Positions 1 to 6,290 of a stretch of DNA of 64,000 bases are shown piece after piece; within the stretch, counting starts at the first letter, position 1; every line of letters starts with the position of its first letter. Source of the stretch: Bacteroidales bacterium (GTDB taxonomy: Bacteria; Bacteroidota; Bacteroidia; Bacteroidales; UBA932); contig JAFVQD010000003.1 in the NCBI GenBank assembly GCA_017504965.1, forward strand, positions 1 to 64,000, written 5' to 3'. The translations under genes were made by a program, and so were the position numbers. The notes under the pieces were generated by a model, which made no database searches, was not told the origin of the DNA, and saw only the letters and a program-made list of their open reading frames with translations.

Positions 1-2
1 AC

Positions 3-68
3 GGCGAAGTAGAAGCCAATCTACATACCGGAACCATCAATTTTAATATTAACAGGGCATCCTACTAA
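3..68 (+). CDS. 3' end of an upstream gene (partial), possible toxin tip
   Basis: An open frame enters from the left edge and ends at a stop at 66-68. It gives a 21-residue tail that ends ...NINRASY. It stops 20 bases before the next gene, a secreted small protein, which is the spacing seen elsewhere in this locus between a toxin tail and a putative immunity gene. The fragment is too short to assign a family. It could also be an accidental open frame. Confidence 0.35.
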   Translation, partial: GEVEANLHTGTINFNINRASY

Positions 69-88
69 TCAAATAGAGTTTTAAAAAT

Positions 89-649
89 ATGTGTAAATTT
101 TATATTGCAATATTGATGATCTTATGTTCATTGAAAAGCTATTCTCAAGAAGCATATATATATTCTTGTTTTCTTACAGCAATTGAAGATTTTGTTAAAA
201 CAAGTGCTAGAAAGGAATCTAATGTGTTTTCTATTTCTTCAGCAAATTATCGAGTGTCAAGAAACCATAATCTTGTAGAACTTATAAAAGTCTCAATAAG
301 TTCTAAAGATTCAAGTTGGACATTTCTTATGAGCAATAGTGATTCTATAGGGAAGCCATATATATATAATATTGGTCTTGAAGAAAGGGATGGGAAATTG
401 TTTTATTGGCATAAAGAGGGGGAAGGCATTTTGACTCAAGAAATATATGATAAGCTCACAGAGTATAATTTTATAAAACATGTTGATGTTCCCTCTCAAG
501 AATGGTTAGTTGGAGCAAGAGGCTGTTTAGATGATAGTAAAAAAGTGACTCAATATTATTTTGAATTAGGAAATAGCCGCAAATTTAAAAAGACACGTTC
601 CATTTGGACTAAAATACCTATTATGTATAAATCTATTGATGAATACTGA
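89..649 (+). CDS. secreted hypothetical protein, putative immunity protein
   Basis: This 186-residue protein begins with a typical signal peptide (hydrophobic residues 5-15, likely cleavage after SYSQ at about residue 20), so it should act in the periplasm. The mature part is rich in Lys, Tyr and Ser. A central G-L-E-E-R-D-G-K-L-F-Y-W stretch lies near residues 96-107. I do not recognise the family. Its size, signal peptide, AT-rich composition and position behind a truncated reading frame in an RHS-remnant locus fit a periplasmic immunity protein, but that role is inferred from context. It is clearly different from the four related secreted proteins downstream. Confidence 0.75.
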   Translation: MCKFYIAILMILCSLKSYSQEAYIYSCFLTAIEDFVKTSARKESNVFSISSANYRVSRNHNLVELIKVSISSKDSSWTFLMSNSDSIGKPYIYNIGLEERDGKLFYWHKEGEGILTQEIYDKLTEYNFIKHVDVPSQEWLVGARGCLDDSKKVTQYYFELGNSRKFKKTRSIWTKIPIMYKSIDEY

Positions 650-701
650 GAGTTTACATAAGCCTTACTCAAGACTCAATAGCGAGTAAATTTACGAAAC
701 T

Positions 702-914
702 ATGGAGCTGCCAGAATGGACTATACAAGAAAATACTTTTATGGCAAACAATAAGGAATACAAGTATTACCAAATAGACAATCAAGGAAATTTGGTTGGA
801 GATATTCCATTTGCAAGCGGAATCTCATATCGCTACGGAGAAGAAATAGACTTTAAAATTTTCACTAAACCTAATACTTATACAAGTTATAAACCAGATA
901 TAAAAGTAGATTAA
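702..914 (+). CDS. small hypothetical protein, possible toxin-tip fragment
   Basis: This 70-residue frame has no signal peptide and opens with MELPEWTIQENTF. It ends 1 base before the ATG of the next gene, so the two may be translationally coupled. A stop codon lies just upstream of the start. Length, lack of an export signal and tight linkage to a secreted small gene suggest the remaining C-terminal piece of a polymorphic toxin whose partner is the gene at 916. The sequence is not recognised and no catalytic motif can be named. Confidence 0.5.
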   Translation: MELPEWTIQENTFMANNKEYKYYQIDNQGNLVGDIPFASGISYRYGEEIDFKIFTKPNTYTSYKPDIKVD

Positions 915-915
915 T

Positions 916-1431
916 ATGAAAAAGATAATAATATTATTGTTATTGGGCTTACAAGTTACCCAATTACATGCTCAACGTACAACGGTGTTTCTTTCAAATG
1001 AACTGGAAATTACAGATAAGAATTTAATAGAACTGATAAAATCCCAACTTCTTAGCCAAAAGCATAACGATGGCGAAATACTCAGTATTGAATTTGAAGA
1101 TGTTATCTCAAAGGATGAGTTTAATTTTACAGCTTTTTTTTCAGCTTTCTCCAATGTAACTCGGGATTATTTTAAAGTATTTTACTTAGGTCATGCCTAT
1201 CTGGATGGAGAGTTGATCATCTTTGTTGGTTATTTTCGCGAACGTGATAAATTTTTGGAAGAAATTGATATTGTAAGGAAGAAAAAAAATCCTAAACGAG
1301 CTAAAATTAAAGCATATAAAAGTATGGCTGACTATTGGGAACCACTTAGAGTGAGGAGGCGACCATACTGGACGTTTAAATATAAAAGCGGTAAATATGA
1401 ATATGTTAAAGAGTTATCGTATACACCATAA
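916..1431 (+). CDS. secreted protein of the GHAYLDGEL family, putative periplasmic immunity protein
   Basis: The 171-residue product has a signal peptide (MKKIIILLLLGLQ..., likely cut after LHAQ, residue 20). The mature part starts with a beta-strand-like segment (TTVFLSNELEI), then an amphipathic segment (DKNLIELIKSQLL), a central GHAYLDGELIIF motif near residues 92-103, and a C-terminal F-K-Y-x-x-G-K-Y-x-Y-V-K strand. The gene at 1517 shares all of these elements, and the genes at 3040 and 3539 share them more distantly. I infer an exported partner or inhibitor of a toxin tip because each copy follows a short toxin-like tail. No known domain is recognised. An ATG lies 1 base after the preceding stop. 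Confidence 0.75.
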   Translation: MKKIIILLLLGLQVTQLHAQRTTVFLSNELEITDKNLIELIKSQLLSQKHNDGEILSIEFEDVISKDEFNFTAFFSAFSNVTRDYFKVFYLGHAYLDGELIIFVGYFRERDKFLEEIDIVRKKKNPKRAKIKAYKSMADYWEPLRVRRRPYWTFKYKSGKYEYVKELSYTP

Positions 1432-1434
1432 AGA

Positions 1435-1512
1435 ATTTCAGCAAGCATTATTGAAATTGATGGAAACGTAGTTTTAGGAAGTAATAACGCAGATACAATT
1501 AATAAAGATTAG
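1435..1512 (+). pseudogene. short toxin-tail-like remnant
   Basis: Immediately after the stop of the preceding gene, and in the same frame, the sequence stays open for 25 codons and encodes ...IEIDGNVVLGSNNADTINKD before a stop at 1510-1512. There is no start codon. It ends 4 bases before the next ATG. Coding-like residue composition and the repeated tail-then-secreted-gene arrangement suggest the leftover 3' end of a lost toxin module. It is a remnant at best and may be chance. Confidence 0.35.
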
Positions 1513-1516
1513 AGAT

Positions 1517-1996
1517 ATGAAAACATTACAACTAATTGTAATATTTACATTATGCAATATTTTACAGTCGTATGCACAGTACACAACGGTGGTTTTACCA
1601 AACGAACTGGAAATCATAGATAAGGAGTTGATTAAAAGGATAGATCCTCAACTTCTTCGCCAAATTTTTGAAGATAATCAGGCTCTTGAAGTTATCTGTG
1701 ATGAAATCAAATCAAAGGATGAGTATACCTTATATGTGCGACTCATCTTTGATTTGGATGTGAGATTAAAAGCTTTTAAGAGAGACTATTATTGGGGACA
1801 TGCTTATCTTGATGGAGAATTGATACTTTTCTGGAAATCTTGTAAAGATCTTGATATTGCTGTAAAGAAGAAAAAGGGTAAGTCAGCAAGACTAAGAGTA
1901 CCAAAGGATGTAATACTATCTACTTGTGGTGGCTATCCAACTATATGGAAGTTTGAATATCGAAATGGTAAATATAAATATATAAAAAATTGGTAA
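1517..1996 (+). CDS. secreted protein of the GHAYLDGEL family, putative periplasmic immunity protein
   Basis: This 159-residue product is a clear paralogue of the protein at 916-1431. Both have a signal peptide ending in AQ, the strand TTV-x-L-x-NELEI, the segment DK-x-LI, the identical GHAYLDGEL motif (here near residues 94-102) and a final FEYRNGKYKYIKNW strand. It is shorter in the C-terminal third, lacking the Arg-rich stretch. The next sequence is a broken RHS-core fragment, so the gene sits directly between toxin debris on both sides. Role in toxin neutralisation is inferred from this context only. Confidence 0.75.
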   Translation: MKTLQLIVIFTLCNILQSYAQYTTVVLPNELEIIDKELIKRIDPQLLRQIFEDNQALEVICDEIKSKDEYTLYVRLIFDLDVRLKAFKRDYYWGHAYLDGELILFWKSCKDLDIAVKKKKGKSARLRVPKDVILSTCGGYPTIWKFEYRNGKYKYIKNW

Positions 1997-2013
1997 TGGT
2001 TCAATAGCAGTTG

Positions 2014-2187
2014 ACAATATACAGTAGTACGGGAGTATTTGATGGCACAGGTCTCACCATAGAACAGAACGCCTACTACCCCTTCGGGGCAAGACACAGC
2101 TATGGCGGCAGATGGCTGACCCCGGATCCGCTGGCTCAGAAGGAAATAATCCTGTACTTTATGTTGATTCAGATGGAAGGGCTTGAT
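2014..2187 (+). pseudogene. degenerate RHS repeat-associated core (copy 1)
   Basis: Without a usable start, the frame encodes ENAYYPFGARHSYGG then RWLTPDPLAQK, which are hallmarks of the RHS repeat-associated core just upstream of toxin tips in Bacteroidota. Residues normally lying between YYPFGARH and RWLTPDPLA are missing. After PLA the conserved continuation (NNPVLYVDSDGRA) is present in a different frame (about 2136-2182), so a second, non-triplet deletion has joined the pieces. In the original frame the sequence runs on as unrelated codons to the stop at 2308-2310. This is the dead end of an RHS toxin gene. Confidence 0.8.
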
Positions 2188-2302
2188 GTTGCCTCTGCAC
2201 TCATACCCGGTGTCACTGCTCCAATGACCAAAGTGGCAGTGAAGAGGAAAGTAGATAGAACACTTGTAAATAATAGGAAACATAAGCAGATAATAGAGTT
2301 AT

Positions 2303-2839
2303 ATGATTAAACGTTTGACAATTTTTTTTACCTCAATTGACGAAATAAAGGAGGCGCTATTAGATAGGTGTAATAGTGGAAATAATCGTATTATTAATGT
2401 GGCCGCATTGAGTTTGGATAATTTTCGTAATCCTCAATATAATCCACAGGAATCTAAAGCTGTATTTTGGAAACCACAAAATTGTAGTTTCATAGTAATG
2501 ACATCCAACTTACTTGACGGATGGAATTCTTTAGTTACAATTATATCAAAACATTTAAGTGTTCCTTATTTAGAAATAGCTTTACACGAAGATTATAGAG
2601 TGTTTCATTATAATAACAGGTATGTTCGAGTTATGTGGGATGGTAAGTGGGATTTCTATGAATATGGAACACCTTTTCCATTTGAACTTCTTGATCAATA
2701 TGCAAATAGGTTAATAAAAAAAAGGCTAACAATAGATATGATAATAAACTATGCAAAGCAGCTAAATGTTGACATTACAGATCCTAACATGTATTGTTCT
2801 AATGAAGATGCTATCTACTTTTCAAATCACTGGCATTAG
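2303..2839 (+). CDS. cytoplasmic hypothetical protein, putative RHS immunity protein
   Basis: The 178-residue protein has no signal peptide or membrane segment. It is rich in aromatic residues (WKPQNCSF, VRVMWDGKWDFYEYG) and ends HW H. Its ATG overlaps by 8 bases the stop of the frame that continues from the broken RHS core, which is the usual position of a cytoplasmic immunity gene behind an RHS toxin tip. I do not recognise its family. It is intact, so it may persist as an orphan immunity gene that protects against siblings carrying the matching toxin; that is inference. Confidence 0.7.
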   Translation: MIKRLTIFFTSIDEIKEALLDRCNSGNNRIINVAALSLDNFRNPQYNPQESKAVFWKPQNCSFIVMTSNLLDGWNSLVTIISKHLSVPYLEIALHEDYRVFHYNNRYVRVMWDGKWDFYEYGTPFPFELLDQYANRLIKKRLTIDMIINYAKQLNVDITDPNMYCSNEDAIYFSNHWH

Positions 2840-2952
2840 TGTCCGGTGAAAAATTATAAAAGTTCTTTGGAAAATATTGATTATTAGGGTGTTATGATGT
2901 TTTATTAAAGATTTATTCCTTAGGCTAGTAAATATGTACAATAAAAATCATT

Positions 2953-3027
2953 ATGAATAAAATACCATTATCAGATGTATATTGGGAAATATACCATACA
3001 CCAACTCAAGTAATTATCGAATTTTAA
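2953..3027 (+). CDS. 24-residue open frame, probable toxin-tail remnant
   Basis: A short frame starting ATG at 2953 encodes MNKIPLSDVYWEIYHTPTQV and four more residues, and stops 12 bases before the next secreted gene. It may be an independent small peptide or the last piece of a lost toxin. Its placement repeats the pattern seen at 702-914 and 1435-1512. The flanking 2840-2952 holds no other recognisable feature. Confidence 0.3.
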   Translation: MNKIPLSDVYWEIYHTPTQVIIEF

Positions 3028-3039
3028 GGATAAATTAAA

Positions 3040-3531
3040 ATGGAAAAGTCTTACTTATTTATTTTACTGCTACTAATTATTACACCTAATTATGCATATT
3101 GCCAATTAAAAGATGAGGCTATACAAGTTACATTTACAACAGAAATCAAGGAGGTAAAATTAATTAATGACACTCTCATATCACAGCTAAAAGATATTAT
3201 CTTTAATAATAATGAGGAGTTTTCCAAAGTTCTAAAAGAGTATACGTACATTGATGTAGAGCCAACGGATTGGAATAATATTTATATATTTAGAATGGGT
3301 AGAGATTTAAGTTTAGGATTCCTTCCCCCTTTTGGTTATTTCTATCTGAATGGCTTGTGCTTTTATATTAAAGAGAGTCTTCCTCCATTTGTCGAGTTTA
3401 CAGGTAATAAAAAAAAGCTTGTTACAAAAGAGTATATCTATCCAACAGGTCTACGTTTTTATATTGATGATGACACTCCTTCCGTCCTAATAGAATATTA
3501 CTGCAAGTCATTTAATGTATATTACTACTAA
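3040..3531 (+). CDS. secreted protein, divergent member of the local immunity-like family
   Basis: The 163-residue product starts with a strong signal peptide (ILLLLLIITP..., cleavage near YCQ, residue 22). The mature part has a predicted helix after INDTLISQL, then PPFGYFYLNGLCFYI near residues 101-115, matching in position and pattern the GHAYLDGEL motif of the genes at 916 and 1517. The C-terminus is beta-rich and tyrosine-rich (VLIEYYCKSFNVYYY). It is most similar to the next gene, with shared K-E-Y-x-Y-I-[DN]-[IV]-E and G-Y-F-Y-L-N. The two probably form a duplicated pair. Function is unknown; a periplasmic immunity role is inferred from locus context. Confidence 0.7.
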   Translation: MEKSYLFILLLLIITPNYAYCQLKDEAIQVTFTTEIKEVKLINDTLISQLKDIIFNNNEEFSKVLKEYTYIDVEPTDWNNIYIFRMGRDLSLGFLPPFGYFYLNGLCFYIKESLPPFVEFTGNKKKLVTKEYIYPTGLRFYIDDDTPSVLIEYYCKSFNVYYY

Positions 3532-3538
3532 TCTTATT

Positions 3539-4066
3539 ATGAAAAAGTCGATATTAATCACATACTGCATACTATGTGTGTCATATATCTGTATGGGACA
3601 GAAATTCCAAAAAGTCGGGGTATCCATGTATATCTCTGAAACGAAATTTATGGATAGCACACTGTTTAATCAATTTGAAGATGTAATGTTACATATTTAT
3701 TCCAAATTTCCATCCAAGCTAAAAGAATATGGATATATTAATATTGAACAATATGGACTTACTAATAATTTATACATTCTACAATTAAGTAAAGTAGCTA
3801 ATTTTGCTGATGCTCCACCTGTTGGCTATTTCTATCTAAATGATTATCGCCTATATTTAGTAAAATATAAGATTCCAGAGTTTCTGAAGCTTACAGGGGT
3901 GAAAAATGAATTTTCAGAAAAAATTTTAGTTCCTTTAAGTCCAAGAGTACATCTTAAATACAAGGAAACTCCGTATGTTATTATAAAATATGATGGTACT
4001 TCTATTAAAGCAATAGAGTATTTTATAAATAAAGATGAGCACTATTGTCCTATCATTAGAGAGTAA
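3539..4066 (+). CDS. secreted protein, paralogue of the preceding gene
   Basis: The 175-residue protein starts at the ATG at 3539, which gives a clean signal peptide (MKKSILITYCILCVSYICMGQ minus its last residues) and lies 7 bases after the previous stop. Upstream in-frame codons overlap that gene and are unlikely to be used. It shares with the protein at 3040 the LKEYGYINIE segment, the VGYFYLND motif near residues 103-110 and the following P-x-F-L-x-x-T-G. The tail is longer and more charged. No known domain is recognised. An exported immunity-type role is inferred. Confidence 0.7.
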   Translation: MKKSILITYCILCVSYICMGQKFQKVGVSMYISETKFMDSTLFNQFEDVMLHIYSKFPSKLKEYGYINIEQYGLTNNLYILQLSKVANFADAPPVGYFYLNDYRLYLVKYKIPEFLKLTGVKNEFSEKILVPLSPRVHLKYKETPYVIIKYDGTSIKAIEYFINKDEHYCPIIRE

Positions 4067-4133
4067 GCCAAGGAAGTACTACCAAAGCCACCCACGGCTG
4101 GTTCACAGATGGGACGAAGTACAGTGTTTCGTC

Positions 4134-4279
4134 CTGCAATTCGGAGTCCAGCGAAAACCGCTATACAGGCCATCCTAAGGCCATTTGTGCTGGATAACCG
4201 AGCAATTTTCCTCGGGTATCCAACGCTATAGGCCTCCTACATACCTGTGGGACACATCGTGCTGGACTCCGAATTGCAG
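4134..4279. repeat. palindrome-bounded element A with 19-bp perfect inverted repeats
   Basis: The 19 bases at 4134-4152 (starting CTGCAATTCGG) are the exact reverse complement of 4261-4279. The 108-bp interior contains a second hairpin: a 10-bp stem with one mismatch formed by GATAACCGAG and CTCGGGTATC around 4192-4219. Overall architecture resembles elements B (15005) and C (48284): long perfect arms around a shorter structured core. The arm sequences are unrelated between elements apart from a short TTCGGAGT shared with B. No transposase lies nearby. Confidence 0.75.
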
Positions 4280-4427
4280 CAGGCCTTCTTTTTGAAAAAT
4301 CAGAATAGTTTTGTATCTTGTCCCACAAGGTAACGATCGAAAGATCTTTGATATACAGCAGTGCTGTAGAATCTGCATCGCTGGTGAGTATGATACAGCG
4401 CCAGGATGTATGACCCTCAGACAGCAA

Positions 4428-4475
4428 GATGGCTGACTCAGGACCCGCTGGCTCAGAAGGAAATAATCCTGTACT
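4428..4475 (+). pseudogene. degenerate RHS repeat-associated core (copy 2)
   Basis: These 48 bases match 2111-2158 at 45 positions, including the same non-triplet deletion joint. In frame they read RWLTQDPLAQKEIILY then stop. Because both copies carry the identical faulty joint, they descend from one defective ancestor by duplication, rather than from two independent decays. The copy lies 26 bases before a lipoprotein gene. Confidence 0.75.
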
Positions 4476-4501
4476 AATAATTTTTTACTTCAAATTCAAC
4501 G

Positions 4502-5014
4502 ATGAGAAAAATAACAATTATAGCAATTCTCTTAATTGCTTCTTGTCAAACAAACATTCAACATAAATATGGCCATGCCCTTATTAGAGTACATGATAAG
4601 TATATACCATTGTACGATGAATCATTCAATATTATTGATTCTATAATTTGTGATATAGATAAGGATCTTGTTTATGGTATTCAGGTTTTAGAAATAAAAC
4701 AGAATTATGCTCATATAAATGCAGATTGTGTATTTGGTCCATCAGATTCAGATTTTATAGAAAAGAACGGATGGATAAGTTTAAATTATTTAGGTGTTAA
4801 CCCTGCTGCCCATGAATTAGTATTACGTAAAAGACCTTCAGACAGATCCAAAATACAGAGTATTATCGAGAATGCGCAATGGGGAGATTTGTATGAAGTT
4901 AAAGATATGTATAAAGGATGGGTCTATATTGACGTAAGGATTAACGGTACCCAGTACTCAGGGTGGATATCTCCAGTTCAGCTTTGTTCGAATCCCTTCT
5001 CACCTTGTTGTTAG
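4502..5014 (+). CDS. lipoprotein with a C-terminal SH3-like domain
   Basis: The 170-residue product has a lipoprotein signal (ILLIASC, Cys near residue 15), so it should be lipid-anchored in the envelope. The region from about residue 95 on (LVLRKRPSDRSKI, then GDLYEVKDMYKGWVYI and GWISPVQL) has the spacing of a bacterial SH3-type domain. SH3-type lipoproteins of this size are common small partners in Bacteroidota toxin islands, but the family is also found elsewhere. Its position 26 bases after an RHS remnant suggests a cargo or immunity role; this is inferred. The final CSNPFSPCC is unusually Cys-rich. Confidence 0.7.
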   Translation: MRKITIIAILLIASCQTNIQHKYGHALIRVHDKYIPLYDESFNIIDSIICDIDKDLVYGIQVLEIKQNYAHINADCVFGPSDSDFIEKNGWISLNYLGVNPAAHELVLRKRPSDRSKIQSIIENAQWGDLYEVKDMYKGWVYIDVRINGTQYSGWISPVQLCSNPFSPCC

Positions 5015-5132
5015 ATGGTGATAATAGGACAACAGTCGACCAGTTAATTAAAAAAGTGATAAAACACATTTGTCAAAGAAGGATTTCTCATAGTATGTGT
5101 AGCCCAGCGGCACGAATTATATGTTTATTTTA

Positions 5133-5140
5133 TATCTTTG
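5133..5140 (+). promoter_or_regulatory. -7 promoter box upstream of ychF
   Basis: TATCTTTG matches the Bacteroidota -7 consensus TAnnTTTG. It lies 24 bases before the ychF ATG, giving a leader of about 20 bases. No clear -33 TTG was found at the usual spacing. Confidence 0.55.
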
Positions 5141-5164
5141 TCCGCTAAAGAAATAATATAAGAT

Positions 5165-6268
5165 ATGTCATTACGTTGTGGAATTGTCGGGTTACCGAAT
5201 GTAGGTAAATCTACCCTTTTTAATTGTATAAGTTCAGGAAAAGCACAAGCAGCCAACTTCCCTTTCTGTACTATAGAACCAAATGTGGGCTCTACCATCG
5301 TTCCGGATGAGAGGCTGCAGGTGTTGGAGAAGCTTGTAAACCCTAAAAGGGTGGTCCCTGCCACTGTAGAGATCGTCGATATCGCAGGACTTGTGAAAGG
5401 TGCCAGCAGAGGTGAAGGTCTTGGAAACCAGTTTTTGGCAAATATCAGGGAGACAGATGCAATACTCCACGTGGTAAGATGTTTTGAAGATCCTAACGTA
5501 GTGCACGTGGATGGAAGTGTAGACCCTGTAAGGGATAAAGAGATCATAGACACCGAACTTCAGATTAAAGATCTGGAGACTGTGGAGAACAGAATCAAAA
5601 AGGTGGAGAAGCAGGCCCAGACCGGTGGCGATAAAGAGGCCAAAAGGCTCTATAGTATCCTACTTCAGTTCAGGGAGGCTCTACTCGCCGGCAAATCTGC
5701 CCGTACTGTGAAATTTGACAACGCGGAGGATGAGAAATTGGCCAAAGGACTTTTCCTATTGACCAACAAGCCTGTGATGTATGTCTGCAATGTGGACGAG
5801 GCTTCAGCCGCAAGTGGCAACGAACACGTCGAGAGGCTTAAAGCAGCCATCGCTGATGAGGGGGCAGAGGTGCTGATTATTGCGGCCAAGATCGAGTCAG
5901 AGATTGCGGAGCTTGACAGTTATGAAGAGAGGCAGATGTTTCTGGAGGAGATCGGGCTGAAGGCATCAGGTGTAGAGAGGCTTATCCAGTCGGCATACTC
6001 ACTTTTGAATCTGCAGACCTATTTCACCGCAGGTGAGCCTGAGGTGAGGGCCTGGACCATAAACAAAGGGGACAAGGCTCCCAGGGCGGCAGGTGTCATC
6101 CATACAGACTTCGAGAAAGGTTTTATCAGAGCAGAGGTGATCAAATACAGCGACTATGTGGAGTATGGCTCTGAGGCTGCTTGCCGTGCGGCCGGCAAAC
6201 TGGGGATCGAGGGTAAAGAGTATGTAGTTCAGGATGGTGATGTGATGCACTTCCTTTTCAATGTCTAA
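5165..6268 (+). CDS. ychF: ribosome-associated P-loop ATPase/GTPase YchF (OLA1 family)
   Basis: The 367-residue protein is a full-length YchF, a universally conserved Obg-family nucleotidase that binds ribosomes and prefers ATP in characterised members. The P-loop GLPNVGKST is at residues 9-17, followed by the family signature DIAGLVKGASRGEGLGNQF (near 70-88). The G4 position reads NVDE instead of NKxD, as expected for this ATP-preferring family. The C-terminal TGS-like domain ends YVVQDGDVMHFLFNV. It marks the switch from the AT-rich accessory region to chromosomal composition. It is followed after 22 bases by the SGNH lipoprotein gene. Confidence 0.97.
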   Translation: MSLRCGIVGLPNVGKSTLFNCISSGKAQAANFPFCTIEPNVGSTIVPDERLQVLEKLVNPKRVVPATVEIVDIAGLVKGASRGEGLGNQFLANIRETDAILHVVRCFEDPNVVHVDGSVDPVRDKEIIDTELQIKDLETVENRIKKVEKQAQTGGDKEAKRLYSILLQFREALLAGKSARTVKFDNAEDEKLAKGLFLLTNKPVMYVCNVDEASAASGNEHVERLKAAIADEGAEVLIIAAKIESEIAELDSYEERQMFLEEIGLKASGVERLIQSAYSLLNLQTYFTAGEPEVRAWTINKGDKAPRAAGVIHTDFEKGFIRAEVIKYSDYVEYGSEAACRAAGKLGIEGKEYVVQDGDVMHFLFNV

Positions 6269-6290
6269 CCATATAACTTAAAACATATAA

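Larger units (their letters stand above)
4067..4501 (+). other. gene-free stretch: coding remnant, palindrome element and RHS remnant
   Basis: This 435-base stretch holds no intact gene. It begins with an open coding-like fragment (about 4069-4197, including GWFTDGTKYSVSS and ENRYTG) with no start, resembling the end of an RHS or wall-associated protein. A palindrome-bounded element (4134-4279) starts within that fragment. It ends with a second copy of the broken RHS core (4428-4475). Between 4280 and 4427 I see nothing assignable, although the complementary strand stays open across it. Confidence 0.6.

Noticed and set aside
4161..4427. Minus-strand open frame of 88 codons
   Set aside because: It spans a palindrome element, resembles no family and has no start context; probably chance.
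4986..4996. GTTCGAATCCC, resembling a tRNA T-loop and thus a possible island attachment site
   Set aside because: The flanks cannot form a T-stem, no other tRNA arms are nearby, and the bases are coding sequence of the SH3-like lipoprotein.
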